A DNA stretch of 64,000 bases. It comes from Alphaproteobacteria bacterium (GTDB taxonomy: Bacteria; Pseudomonadota; Alphaproteobacteria; MPNO01; UBA2964). Below are positions 17,908 to 27,165 of the stretch, one piece after another; positions within the stretch are counted from its first letter, which is position 1; every line of letters starts with the position of its first letter. Location: assembly GCA_012103315.1 (NCBI GenBank), contig WLWZ01000001.1, forward strand, positions 62,001 through 126,000, written 5' to 3'. The position numbers were made by a program, and so were the translations under genes. The notes beneath the pieces are model-generated. The model saw nothing but the letters and a program-made list of their open reading frames with translations. It had not been told where the DNA came from and did not search any database.

Positions 17908-18780
17908 ATGTCCCATCTTTTCTGCTTTGGTTTTGGATTTACCGCCCGGCGGCTGGCGACGACTTTGCGCGCGGCAGGCTGGTCGGTTTCTGCGACGGCG
18001 CGTTCAGAAGAAAAGTGTGCGGCTTTAAAAGCAGAGGGTGTTGAGTGTCAGATGTTTGACGGCACCGCGCCGCTCTTGGATCAGTCTGCACTGGAGGGTG
18101 CCACCCATATATTGTTGTCTGCGCCGCCGGGCGAAGCGGGTGATCCTGTCCTCAATTTGCATCGCCATGATCTGGCAGCAATGAAGTCTCTCAAATGGAT
18201 TGGCTATTTGTCGGCGACCAGCGTCTATGGCGATACCGGTGGCGCTTTGGTTGATGAAAATGCTCCGTTGCGGGCAACGACAACACGAGGCCTTCGGCGG
18301 ATTGAGTCTGAGGAAGCCTGGCTCAATTGTGTTTCCACGATTGGTTTGTCAGCGCATGTTTTCCGTCTCGCGGGTATTTATGGGCCCGGACGCAGTGCTA
18401 TAGATCAGCTCAGGGCAGGTCGGGCACGGAGAATTATAAAAGAGGGTCATCTGTTTTCCCGTATCCATGTCGATGACATTGTTTCGGTGCTTGAAGCCTC
18501 TATAAAGCGCCCGCGTCCTGGTTCAATTTACAACGTGTGTGATGACGAGGCAGCGATGAGTTCGACGGTGGTTGAGTACGCCGCAGAGCTGTTGGACATA
18601 AAGCCACCACCTGCTATTCCGTTTGATGGTGCACCGCTGAGCGATATGGCGCGGAGTTTTTATGCCGACAACCGACGGATCGATAACAGCCTCATCAAAT
18701 CTGCCCTCGGGGTGAAGCTGGCTTACCCAGATTATCGGGCAGGTCTAAAGGCGATTTTGGCGGAGACGGCGGACTCTTAA
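17908..18780 (+). CDS. NAD(P)-binding epimerase/dehydratase-like SDR (YeeZ-like)
   Basis: 290 residues of the extended SDR superfamily. The nucleotide-binding turn is FGFGFTARRLA at the very N-terminus. Next come LLSAPPGE, the strand KWIGYLSATSVYGDTGG, and FRLAGIYGPGRSA, all typical of the YeeZ/atypical epimerase group. The canonical YxxxK is not evident: the region after SVYGD has no clear Tyr-x-x-x-Lys, as usual in this atypical subgroup. Substrate unknown. Confidence 0.8.
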   Translation: MSHLFCFGFGFTARRLATTLRAAGWSVSATARSEEKCAALKAEGVECQMFDGTAPLLDQSALEGATHILLSAPPGEAGDPVLNLHRHDLAAMKSLKWIGYLSATSVYGDTGGALVDENAPLRATTTRGLRRIESEEAWLNCVSTIGLSAHVFRLAGIYGPGRSAIDQLRAGRARRIIKEGHLFSRIHVDDIVSVLEASIKRPRPGSIYNVCDDEAAMSSTVVEYAAELLDIKPPPAIPFDGAPLSDMARSFYADNRRIDNSLIKSALGVKLAYPDYRAGLKAILAETADS

Positions 18781-18833
18781 CCAGTGGGCCGCAGGTTCAA
18801 ATCTCCGACTTTCTCTTCCGTCTGTTACCGAGC

Positions 18834-20579
18834 CTATTGCGCGTCCTTGATGATGCGCGGCTTAATCAGGACCAGTAACGGGTTGTCGTCGTCTGTCTTC
18901 TTACCGCGAAACATGTCACCAACCAGAGGTACCGTGTTCAGGACTGGCGTCTGTGACGGCTTTGTCAGATGTGCCACAGTTCGAACCGGGCAGGGCCCCT
19001 TGAGAATGTCCGGGTCGACGTTTTCATAGACCGCCGCCACCGACCGCACACCCTTCACCGCGGTGTCGAAACCTGATTGGTACCAGATGCTGTTCTTGAC
19101 GCCCTTTTCGCCCTCGAAGATCAGCCTTAGCTTGCCCAGGTCTTCAGTCCATTCCTCGGACCAGCCGCCTTCGCTGTGATAATCATGTTCGCCGTTGGTC
19201 CAATGGTCGTAGGTCCACCATACGGTAAGTTTGTGATCCACATAAATATCGTAAACCAGATAGCGCTTGGGTAAAATCTTGCGCCCCTTGCTGTCCACCA
19301 GCCACATGGCATGGAAGGTGGAGTTGTCATCGGGCGACTCGAAAATCTTATGACTGACGATGAAGTTGCCGTCGACAAATCCGGCGCGCATCCCGACATC
19401 GAATCCACCACCTTTGATATGGGTGTAATCACCTTCCGACAAAGGGTCGGATTCAATCTTCGGTCCTGACTGCTTGTCGTCGTCACCGCCACCAAGATTG
19501 ATGGCACCGCCGGTGAGTCCACCGAGTAATCCACCCAACGCGCCAGCTGCGGTATCTTTCACCTTGTTGGTGAAGGCCGCCGTGGTGCCATACTTGTCGT
19601 TGGACCCGATACGGATCGGTTCGACCTTGTCACCAGAAACGATGCAGGCACTTTTTTGCCCCTGGCATTGCCGGACACAGATATTATACCGTTCCAGGGT
19701 TGCCGTGAAATTCTCGATGATCACTTCGATGTTGCGATTAAGGAGATTGATCTCCGCTTGTGCTGGCCTGAGTATCGCTTCCTGTCGCTCGATATCTCTG
19801 CGTCGACCGTCTGCGGTGTAACCGATGGCACCCCCTCTTAATAACTGAATTCGGGTTTCTGCCAATGTCTTTCTGGCGCTCGCTAATTCGAGCTTCTCCT
19901 TTTCTCTGTAAAACAACGTCGGGAGCTCATTGAGTCTCTGCGCCAACCGTTCACACCTGTGACAAACGGATGGATATTGACCGTTCCAGGCGAAGGGCAG
20001 GCGTACTAGGGGTGGTGCCTCCGTGCCGCCGACTGCGGTTCCGGTGCCTTCTCGTTGCTGTGAACATTGCCGTTCGCATTTTGTAATTTCAGAGCGCAAA
20101 TTTGCGACCAACTGCCGAAGCGTCTGAACCTGTATTTCCAGCGCTGGTTTGAGTTCCTGTTCCGCTGCCGCGGCTGCTTGGGCACGAGCCAAATATCCGG
20201 CGGCAGCCGATTCAGCACCTGCAGAAAGCCCTTCTCCATCAGCTTGTGAAGAGGACTCAAACCTGGACCGACGAGCTCTGCCTTGTTCTTGCATCCAGGA
20301 AGTTTCTTTTTCGATCATGGCAATCTGGCGGCTGAGCTGAAACCGGGTGCGCACCAGATCGTTATAGCTGTCGATTAGGGCGGAACAGGCATCGCAATCC
20401 GATCGTACATCAACCCACCTAACCAATAATAGATCGGAACTGTCGTAGTCTTTAATACATCCTGCGTGATTGGGGTCAGATGTTGTGAGCCCATCGCTGT
20501 AGCGGGTACAAACAGTCTGGCCGACGCTAGGGGCGGCGATAGAGGAGACCAACAACAGAACCGCTAAAAGACACCGCAT
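18834..20579 (-). CDS. Secreted protein: two Cys-closed helical hairpins, beta domain, secretin-like tail
   Basis: 581 residues, family not recognised. The signal peptide is residues 1-20. Residues 62-172 and 206-305 look like two copies of one unit: CxxC, a long charged helix, a turn, a second helix, then CxxxC (pairs 62/65 with 168/172, and 206/209 with 301/305). This predicts antiparallel coiled-coil hairpins stapled by disulfides. A Gly-rich linker (345-366) leads to a beta-rich part with many Trp and Tyr (390-520). The end, VPLVGDMFRGKK then LLVLIKPRII (550-577), matches the closing strands of type II/IV secretins (VPLLGD...LFR..., LLVFITPRII). No N0/N1 or full secretin barrel is present. 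Probably periplasmic or outer-membrane; function unknown. Confidence 0.7.
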   Translation of the reverse strand: MRCLLAVLLLVSSIAAPSVGQTVCTRYSDGLTTSDPNHAGCIKDYDSSDLLLVRWVDVRSDCDACSALIDSYNDLVRTRFQLSRQIAMIEKETSWMQEQGRARRSRFESSSQADGEGLSAGAESAAAGYLARAQAAAAAEQELKPALEIQVQTLRQLVANLRSEITKCERQCSQQREGTGTAVGGTEAPPLVRLPFAWNGQYPSVCHRCERLAQRLNELPTLFYREKEKLELASARKTLAETRIQLLRGGAIGYTADGRRRDIERQEAILRPAQAEINLLNRNIEVIIENFTATLERYNICVRQCQGQKSACIVSGDKVEPIRIGSNDKYGTTAAFTNKVKDTAAGALGGLLGGLTGGAINLGGGDDDKQSGPKIESDPLSEGDYTHIKGGGFDVGMRAGFVDGNFIVSHKIFESPDDNSTFHAMWLVDSKGRKILPKRYLVYDIYVDHKLTVWWTYDHWTNGEHDYHSEGGWSEEWTEDLGKLRLIFEGEKGVKNSIWYQSGFDTAVKGVRSVAAVYENVDPDILKGPCPVRTVAHLTKPSQTPVLNTVPLVGDMFRGKKTDDDNPLLVLIKPRIIKDAQ

Positions 20580-20679
20580 CGAACCCCTCCCAAAAAAATC
20601 GCCAATGGAATGTTTATCGTCCGCCCAAATGATAGAATATACAACTGCGAATGATGACCTTTTTAGGAAGGTTTGCCCT

Positions 20680-21429
20680 TTAACGTGCTAACCTATCCAC
20701 TGCGGCAAATATCTTTGCTAGGTCTTCTTCTCGAGACAGGCGGTGATCGCCGTCCTTGATAAAGGTGGTGGTCACATCGTCGGTTTCCAGCCGACGTGAA
20801 ATGGTAAGCGCGTGTTCCCACGGCACCGCGTCATCGACAATGCCTTGAAATAAATGAACCGGACATTTGATAGCAATCGGGTCCTCCAGCAGTAGATGCT
20901 CGCGGCCGTCTTCGATGAGATCCATCGTTATGGCGTAGGGCTGGTCGCCATATTCGGATGGCGCGTAATAGACCCGGTCACGTTGTAGGGTTTCCTGTAT
21001 TTCCGTTGAAAAGCCCTTCCACATTAGCGCCTCAGTGAAATCCGGCGCCGCTGCGATGCCGACTAAACCCGTAACGCGCTCGGGACGGGCAAGGGCGGCG
21101 AGCAACATGATCCAGCCACCCATTGACGAGCCCACGAGGATTTGTGGGCCGTCTGTTAGCGCGTCGATGGCCGCAATTGCATCTGCTGCCCATTTGCCAA
21201 TTGTCCCTTCTTTGAACTCTCCGGAAGAATGTCCGTGGCCCTGATAATCGAACCGTAGATAGGCGCGGCCCTGCTTTTGGCAGTGCGCTTCCAGGGCAAT
21301 GGCTTTAGTGCCATCCATGTCTGACATAAAGCCGCCGAGGAAGATTACGCCTGGCCCGTCGCCCTCTGTTTTGTGGTAGGCAATCGATGCGCCATCATCA
21401 CGTGTGAATGTTTTTGGTGTATTAGCCAT
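20680..21429 (-). CDS. Alpha/beta hydrolase (serine aminopeptidase S33 type)
   Basis: 249 residues. Oxyanion-region motif FLGGFMSDMDGTKA, the strand AYLRFDYQGHGHSSG, and the nucleophile elbow GSSMGGW (Ser near 98). The acid is probably in the VHLFQGIVDDAVPW region and the His in DGDHRLSR, completing a Ser-Asp-His triad. This matches the acyl-peptidase/esterase type often called BEM46 or palmitoyl-protein-thioesterase-like ABHD10. No signal peptide, hence cytoplasmic. It is divergent from the glycosyltransferase pair with a 35-base gap. Confidence 0.87.
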   Translation of the reverse strand: MANTPKTFTRDDGASIAYHKTEGDGPGVIFLGGFMSDMDGTKAIALEAHCQKQGRAYLRFDYQGHGHSSGEFKEGTIGKWAADAIAAIDALTDGPQILVGSSMGGWIMLLAALARPERVTGLVGIAAAPDFTEALMWKGFSTEIQETLQRDRVYYAPSEYGDQPYAITMDLIEDGREHLLLEDPIAIKCPVHLFQGIVDDAVPWEHALTISRRLETDDVTTTFIKDGDHRLSREEDLAKIFAAVDRLAR

Positions 21430-21464
21430 TGCGTGCCCTACTGGTCCGGCGGTAAGTCAAGGAT

Positions 21465-22664
21465 ATGGAGTCTGCCACATCTCAATCTAGCACCGGGAAA
21501 TCTTCCAACAAAGAGTCCCCTGTCGTTATGCAAATTTTACCATCATTGGTCACTGGTGGGGTCGAGCGTGGCGCGATAGATATCACGCAGGCGCTAACGG
21601 CGGCTGGCTGGCGCGCGATCGTTGTGTCCAGTGGCGGTCCGATGATGCATGAGGTCGAACGTGCCGGTGGAGTGCATATTGAATTTCCTGCCGCCAGTAA
21701 GAATCCGATAACCGCGTACCGGAACGTTGATCGGCTGATATCGTTAATTCAGGAGCATAATGTCGATATTCTGCATGCGCGGAGCCGCGTTCCCGCCTGG
21801 AGTGCTCTTGGGGCTGCGCAAAAAACCGGCGTTAAGTTCATAACGACATTTCACGGTAACTATGCGGCGGGCAACCCGCTTAAGAAATATTACAACTCGG
21901 TGATGGCACGCGGCGATCTTGTCATCGCAATATCGCAATTTATTGGCGACCAGATTTGCGATCGCTATGGCGTGCCGGCAGACAAGGTACGGGTGGTACC
22001 GCGCGGCGCTGATATCAAATTCTTCGATCCAGCCGCGGTGAGCCCAGAACGCGTTATTCAGCTCGCCGAAGCCTGGCGGATTCCTGATGACGCCACGGTT
22101 GTCATGTTACCGGCTCGTCTGACCCGCTGGAAGGGTCACAAGGTCATGCTGGAGGCGTTAAGCCGCCTTGAGAACCGCGATGGGCTGCGCTGTATCATGG
22201 TAGGCAGTGATCAAGGCCGTGAGGCCTATGTCCGGGAGCTACAGGAAGATATTGTTCGCCTGGGTCTGGAATCGGTGGTCCATCTGCCAGGTGACTGCCG
22301 TGATATGCCGGCAGCTTTTATGCTGGCTGATTTGGTGGTGTCTGCATCGGTGGATGCCGAGGCGTTTGGACGCGTCATCGTCGAGGCGCAATCAATGGGC
22401 CGTCCCGTTATCGCGACCGACCATGGTGCTGCCCGGGAAACCGTGACGCATGGCGAGAATGGGTGGTTGGTCCCTCCCGATGATGCCAGTGCTCTGGTTG
22501 ACCTCCTGCGCGAAGCACTTTCCATTGATAATGAGACCCGTGATCAAATGGCGCGCCGTGGTATCGCAAATGTTCGCGAAAATTACACAAAGGACTTGAT
22601 GGGTGAGCGCACCATGACGGTTTATCAAGAGATATTATCGGACCAGTTTGGTCATGGCGGATGA
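21465..22664 (+). CDS. Family 4 glycosyltransferase
   Basis: 399 residues with the GT-B layout. The acceptor-side start is VMQILPSLVTGGVERGAIDIT, a classic GT4 opening, with about 20 extra residues ahead. The donor-side part has LPARLTRWKGHKVMLEA and the E-x7-E element EAFGRVIVEAQSMGRPVIATDHGA. The protein lacks membrane helices and probably works at the cytoplasmic face on lipopolysaccharide or another envelope glycan. It overlaps the next gene by 11 bases, so the two form one operon. Confidence 0.92.
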   Translation: MESATSQSSTGKSSNKESPVVMQILPSLVTGGVERGAIDITQALTAAGWRAIVVSSGGPMMHEVERAGGVHIEFPAASKNPITAYRNVDRLISLIQEHNVDILHARSRVPAWSALGAAQKTGVKFITTFHGNYAAGNPLKKYYNSVMARGDLVIAISQFIGDQICDRYGVPADKVRVVPRGADIKFFDPAAVSPERVIQLAEAWRIPDDATVVMLPARLTRWKGHKVMLEALSRLENRDGLRCIMVGSDQGREAYVRELQEDIVRLGLESVVHLPGDCRDMPAAFMLADLVVSASVDAEAFGRVIVEAQSMGRPVIATDHGAARETVTHGENGWLVPPDDASALVDLLREALSIDNETRDQMARRGIANVRENYTKDLMGERTMTVYQEILSDQFGHGG

Positions 22665-23589
22665 TCCTCACAAAAAAATACTGGTCATAAAGCTTGGTGC
22701 ACTGGGCGATATCGTTCTAGCGCTCGGGCCATTCGCGGCTATTCGCCAACATCACCCCGATGCAAACATTACGCTTCTGACGACACCGACTTTTGAGAAG
22801 TTTCTCGAACCGAGCGGCTATTTCGATGAAATCTGGACCGATTCTAGGCCGGCTTTGTGGCAGGTGCCGACGTGGTTGGCATTAAAGGCGCGGTTACGAA
22901 CCGGCGGCTTTACCCGCGTCTATGACATGCAAACCTCTGATCGCAGTGGCTGGTATTTCAGATTGTTTGGCGCTCAGCAGCGGCCGGAATGGTCTGGCAT
23001 TGCACAGGGCTGTTCGCACCCCCATGCCAATCCAGACCGCGACTTTATGCATTCCATTGAACGTCAAGATGAGCAGCTGGCAATGGCGGGTATCTCTTCT
23101 ATGCCGGCCGCGGATCTATCTTGGGCGACTTCGGATATCGCTGGATTCGGTCTCGAAAAACGTTTTGTGCTGCTGGTTCCAGGCGGTGCGCCGCATCGGC
23201 TTACCAAACGCTGGCCGGCGGATTGCTACGCAGAGCTGGCGAGGAATTTGGCCGATCAGGGTACGCAGCCGGTCATACTGGGGTCGGACTCTGAGGCACC
23301 TTTGGCGCAAGAAATAGTATCTTCCTGTCAGTCCACCATAGACCTTTGTGGCCAGACGGATTTGGCGGATATCGCTTCGCTCGCCCGACAAGCAGCTGGG
23401 GCGGTCGGCAATGATACTGGCCCGATACATATGATGGCGGCGGTTGGTTGCCCGACAGTTGTTTTGTTTTCTGCGGCGTCTGACCCGGCCCTAACGGCGC
23501 CGCGCGGGACGGAAGTAGAAGTCCTGAGACGTGATAATCTAACAGAACTTTCGGTCGAAGCAGTTGCCGCAGCGTTAAGATTGCGTTAA
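22654..23589 (+). CDS. Family 9 glycosyltransferase (heptosyltransferase-like)
   Basis: 311 residues. The N-terminus KILVIKLGALGDIVLALGPFAAIRQHHP is the ADP-heptose:LPS heptosyltransferase signature, given here as landmark. Donor-site motifs include LVPGGAPHRLTKRWPADCYAEL and AVGNDTGPIHMMAAVGCPTVVLF. The in-frame TTG 22648 is earlier, but ATG 22654 is the natural start. It overlaps the GT4 gene, supporting joint action in lipopolysaccharide core or related glycan assembly. Confidence 0.92.
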   Translation: MADDPHKKILVIKLGALGDIVLALGPFAAIRQHHPDANITLLTTPTFEKFLEPSGYFDEIWTDSRPALWQVPTWLALKARLRTGGFTRVYDMQTSDRSGWYFRLFGAQQRPEWSGIAQGCSHPHANPDRDFMHSIERQDEQLAMAGISSMPAADLSWATSDIAGFGLEKRFVLLVPGGAPHRLTKRWPADCYAELARNLADQGTQPVILGSDSEAPLAQEIVSSCQSTIDLCGQTDLADIASLARQAAGAVGNDTGPIHMMAAVGCPTVVLFSAASDPALTAPRGTEVEVLRRDNLTELSVEAVAAALRLR

Positions 23590-23678
23590 ATGGCTGCTTG
23601 CTATGTCTGTTTCTGGAATAGCTTTTGTTTTAACGACGGGTACGATCACCTGAATGAACGCCAAATGATAAGACCCTC

Positions 23679-25652
23679 ATGAGCACTGCGAACGAGAGCG
23701 CAGAGGCTCCACGCGCCGCGAGCGCGTCGGGAGAAGGCGTCTCACTTACCCTGCCAGACGGTAGCGTCCGCAAATTTGACGGACCGGTTTCTGGTGCCGA
23801 TTTGGCAGCGGATATAGGACCTGGTCTGGCCAAGGCGGCAATTGCTGTTGTGGTCGATGGTGAGGTGCGTGATGTTGCGCGGGTGATTGAGTCCGATGCC
23901 GATGTCAGCATCGTCACTAGAAAAGACGAGCATGCGTTGGAACTGATCCGGCATGATGCTGCGCACGTTATGGCGCAAGCCGTTCAGAAACTTTATCCCG
24001 GAACCCAGGTCACAATTGGGCCATCGATCGAGCATGGCTTCTATTATGATTTCGCCCGCGAGGAACCATTCACACCCGAAGATCTGGAAAAGATCGAAGC
24101 CTGTATGGCAGAGATTATTGCTGACGATGAACCTTTTGTGCGCGAGGTTTGGGATCGCGACGAGGCCATCGAGAAATTTTTTGGCATGGGCGAGAAATAC
24201 AAAGCCGAGCTTATCGAAGGCCTGCCCGCCACTGAAGACGTCTCTGTCTATCATCAGGGTGACTGGTTTGATCTGTGTCGAGGGCCGCATTTGCCATCCA
24301 CCGGCCATGTCGGCAAAGGCTTCAAGTTGTTGAAGCTCGCTGGTGCCTATTGGCGTGGTGATGCCCGCAATGCGATGCTACAGCGGATTTATGGTACCGC
24401 CTGGCGCGATCCCAAGGAGCTGCGCGTCTATCTGCATCAGCTCGAAGAAGCCGAGAAACGTGATCACCGGCGTCTTGGACGCGAGATGGACCTGTTCCAT
24501 TTCCAGGAAGAAGCTGTCGGGTCTGCTTTCTGGCATCCCAAGGGTTGGACGCTGTATCGCGCGATAGAAGATTATATGCGCGCGCGCCTTGATGAGGCCG
24601 ACTATCAAGAAGTTAAAACCCCGACCTTGTTTGATCGCGCTTTGTGGGAAAAATCTGGCCACTGGGATAAATTCCGCGAGCATATGTTCACGGCGGATAC
24701 CGAGGATGACCGGACACTGGCCGTTAAGCCGATGAATTGTCCAGGCCATGTGCAGATTTTCCGGCAGGGCATTAAGAGCTATCGTGATCTACCGATGCGA
24801 ATGGCTGAGTTTGGCTCCTGCCATCGATATGAGCCGTCAGGCGCGTTGCATGGTCTGATGCGGGTGCGCGCCTTTACCCAGGACGATGCACATATCTTCT
24901 GCACTGAAGATCAGGTGACAGCGGAGACCAAAGAGTTCTGTGATCTGCTGCTCAAGATTTATGCCGATTTTGGCTTTACCGACGTTGTGGTCAAATTTTC
25001 TGACCGACCGGAAGTCCGGGCCGGTGAAGATAGTGTCTGGGACAAGGCCGAAGGAGCGTTGAAAGAAGCGGTTGATGCTGCTGGGTTGGAATACTCACTC
25101 AATCCCGGTGAAGGCGCGTTCTACGGTCCCAAGCTTGAATTCGTGTTGCGCGACGCTATCGGTCGTGACTGGCAATGTGGAACGTTGCAGGTCGATTTTG
25201 TGCTGCCTGAACGTCTTGATGCGGAGTTTGTGGCAGAGGATGGTCAAAAGCATCGTCCGGTTATGCTGCATCGCGCGATTTTGGGCTCATTCGAGCGCTT
25301 TATTGGTATTTTGATCGAGAACTATGCTGGGCGGATGCCGCTTTGGCTATCCCCGACGCAGGTTACCGTCGCGACGATAACCAACGCCGCAGATGAATAT
25401 GGCGCAGAGGTTGTTGCGACGCTCCGGGCAGCTGGCCTTCGGGCTGAACTCGACGCGCGCAATGAAAAGATTAATTATAAGATACGTGAACACAGCCTTG
25501 CCAAAGTACCGGCCATATTTGTGGTTGGGGCCAAGGAGCTGGAAGAGCGTACAGTTGCCATTCGCCGCCTTGGGGGCAAGGATCAGGAAGTCCTTGCCTT
25601 GACCGAAGCGGTTGCTAGACTTACTGAGGAATCCGCACCGCCTGCCGGTTAA
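23679..25652 (+). CDS. thrS: Threonyl-tRNA synthetase
   Basis: 657-residue class II synthetase that charges tRNA-Thr and edits Ser. Domains in order: TGS (about 22-80: [18 protein letters not shown]), the editing SAD domain ([24 protein letters not shown], with [18 protein letters not shown] holding a Zn-editing Cys/His), the catalytic core with [10 protein letters not shown] (motif 2 region, Zn Cys), [29 protein letters not shown] split as landmarks, and motif 3 [21 protein letters not shown]. The anticodon-binding domain is from about 560. Full length for the family. First gene of the infC-rpmI-rplT-pheST block. Confidence 0.98.
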   Translation: MSTANESAEAPRAASASGEGVSLTLPDGSVRKFDGPVSGADLAADIGPGLAKAAIAVVVDGEVRDVARVIESDADVSIVTRKDEHALELIRHDAAHVMAQAVQKLYPGTQVTIGPSIEHGFYYDFAREEPFTPEDLEKIEACMAEIIADDEPFVREVWDRDEAIEKFFGMGEKYKAELIEGLPATEDVSVYHQGDWFDLCRGPHLPSTGHVGKGFKLLKLAGAYWRGDARNAMLQRIYGTAWRDPKELRVYLHQLEEAEKRDHRRLGREMDLFHFQEEAVGSAFWHPKGWTLYRAIEDYMRARLDEADYQEVKTPTLFDRALWEKSGHWDKFREHMFTADTEDDRTLAVKPMNCPGHVQIFRQGIKSYRDLPMRMAEFGSCHRYEPSGALHGLMRVRAFTQDDAHIFCTEDQVTAETKEFCDLLLKIYADFGFTDVVVKFSDRPEVRAGEDSVWDKAEGALKEAVDAAGLEYSLNPGEGAFYGPKLEFVLRDAIGRDWQCGTLQVDFVLPERLDAEFVAEDGQKHRPVMLHRAILGSFERFIGILIENYAGRMPLWLSPTQVTVATITNAADEYGAEVVATLRAAGLRAELDARNEKINYKIREHSLAKVPAIFVVGAKELEERTVAIRRLGGKDQEVLALTEAVARLTEESAPPAG

Positions 25653-25702
25653 ATTGGCAGGTTTTCAGGGTCGGCGGACCCATTATTGAAGGAGAAACGC
25701 CC

Positions 25703-26242
25703 ATCGCAAGACGACCTTACCAGCAGCCGCAACCCCAGAAGGATACGCGGCGCATAAATGAATTAATCGAGGTTCCTGAAGTACGGCTTGTTGCCGAAGA
25801 CGGCGAAGTTCTCGGTGTCGTGCCGACAGCAGAAGCTATTGCAAAAGCGGAAGCCGCAGGGCTCGACTTGGTAGAGATGGCTTCTAATGCGAGCCCGCCG
25901 GTCTGTAAGATTCTCGATTATGGCAAGCTGAAATACGAAGATCAGAAACGTAAGGCAGAAGCCCGCAAGAAGCAGAAAACCATCGAGGTCAAAGAGATCA
26001 AGATGCGTCCTGGCATCGAGTCCCATGATTATGATGTCAAAATGCGGGCGATGAACCGGTTCCTCGGTGACGGGGATAAGGTGAAGGTTACCCTGCGTTT
26101 TCGCGGCCGTGAAATGGCCCATCAGGACCTCGGCATGAACGTGTTGAACCGGGTTAAAGATGATCTCGAATCCCAGGCGAAGGTAGAGCAATACCCTCGT
26201 ATGGAAGGTCGCCAAATGGTGATGGTACTCGTACCACGTTAA
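25703..26242 (+). CDS. infC: Translation initiation factor IF-3, probable AUC start
   Basis: 179 residues when started at ATC 25703, the normal IF-3 length. From ATG 25820 only 140 would remain, losing the conserved beginning ([28 protein letters not shown]). ATC 25703 is preceded by AAGGAG (25689-25694) with 8 bases between. No ATG, GTG or TTG lies between the thrS stop and 25820 in this frame; two ATT codons (25682, 25685) are in frame but lack a ribosome site. IF-3 discriminates against non-standard start codons, and infC in other bacteria starts with AUU for autoregulation, so a rare start is expected. The N- and C-domains are complete ([37 protein letters not shown]). Confidence 0.93.
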   Translation: MARRPYQQPQPQKDTRRINELIEVPEVRLVAEDGEVLGVVPTAEAIAKAEAAGLDLVEMASNASPPVCKILDYGKLKYEDQKRKAEARKKQKTIEVKEIKMRPGIESHDYDVKMRAMNRFLGDGDKVKVTLRFRGREMAHQDLGMNVLNRVKDDLESQAKVEQYPRMEGRQMVMVLVPR

Positions 26243-26265
26243 GGGGTGGGCAAAGTTGATTTAGA

Positions 26266-26289
26266 GGGCGGGCCATGGCTCGCCCTTTA
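26266..26289 (+). terminator. Hairpin with short T run after infC
   Basis: GGGCGGGCCATGGCTCGCCC folds into an eight-base-pair stem (one G-T pair) with a CATG loop and is followed by TTTAT. It stands 24 bases after the infC stop and 178 bases ahead of rpmI, so it could end or attenuate transcription between them. Confidence 0.55.
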
Positions 26290-26466
26290 TCCGTTCTACC
26301 TACTTGCAATCTTTCCGCAGGACCGTTATAAACCGCGGCCTTGAGACGACTCAGGCGCAGTTTTGCGTGAGAACAGATCGCCCGGCGAATTATCCGCATC
26401 GCCATATGATGCAGGATAGTGGGCATGCCGAGGCGGTTTGAATGATAACCGATCACTATAAGGATA

Positions 26467-26670
26467 TTGGAAATGCCCAAGATGAAGACAAAATCGAGCG
26501 CCAAAAAGCGCTTCTCCAAAACCGGTACCGGCAAGGTCAAACGCAACTATGCGTATAAGCGCCATTGCCTCGAAGAAAAGTCATACAAGATGCGCCGCAA
26601 AGCCCGCGGTACGACGACTTTGGCTCCGCAGGATGCCAAGCTCGTGCGTCAATATATGCCTTATCTATAA
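26467..26670 (+). CDS. rpmI: 50S ribosomal protein L35
   Basis: 67 residues starting [23 protein letters not shown], the diagnostic L35 opening, and ending VRQYMPYL as in alphaproteobacteria. Very basic. It lies 22 bases ahead of rplT and is preceded by a 225-base leader holding a terminator-like hairpin (26266-26289) that may tune expression of the ribosomal pair. Confidence 0.97.
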   Translation: MEMPKMKTKSSAKKRFSKTGTGKVKRNYAYKRHCLEEKSYKMRRKARGTTTLAPQDAKLVRQYMPYL

Positions 26671-26692
26671 ACGAACCTGACGGAGAAACGAA

Positions 26693-27052
26693 ATGTCACG
26701 CGCAAGAAGCGGCGTTGCAGCGCACGCCCGCCACAAAAAAGTTTTAGCACAAGCCAAAGGCTATCGCGGTCGTAACCGCACCGCCTTCCGGGTTGCCAAG
26801 GAAAAGGTCGAGAAGGGGCTGCAATACGCCTATCGCGATCGCCGCAATCGCAAGCGCAGTTTTCGCGCCTTGTGGATTCAGCGGATCAACGCTGGTGCCC
26901 GTCTGCATGGGTTAACCTACTCCCGCCTGATGAATGGTTTGAACCGGGCAGGTATCGAACTTGACCGAAAGGTTCTGTCTGAACTGGCGGTTAAGGAACC
27001 GGCAGCGTTCAAAACGATCTGTGAACAGGCTCAAGCTGCGTTGGCTGACTGA
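26693..27052 (+). CDS. rplT: 50S ribosomal protein L20
   Basis: 119 residues, full length. Landmarks: [68 protein letters not shown]20 is an early assembly protein of the large subunit and in several bacteria represses the rpmI-rplT operon; no clear repressor site is visible here. It is followed by pheS after 113 bases, with no Phe-rich leader peptide visible in between. Confidence 0.98.
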   Translation: MSRARSGVAAHARHKKVLAQAKGYRGRNRTAFRVAKEKVEKGLQYAYRDRRNRKRSFRALWIQRINAGARLHGLTYSRLMNGLNRAGIELDRKVLSELAVKEPAAFKTICEQAQAALAD

Positions 27053-27165
27053 GCCAGCGGCTTCGGATCAAAAGCTTGGGGTTTACCCGCAAATAACCCA
27101 GTACGGCGTCGCTATCGTGACAGGGACGCTTTGCTGGCTGCGGGCGGCGTAATGGGCATTGGCGG

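Noticed and set aside
27053-27165. Phe-rich leader peptide or T-box ahead of pheS
   Set aside because: No short frame with Phe codons and no T-box sequence is visible in the 113-base gap.
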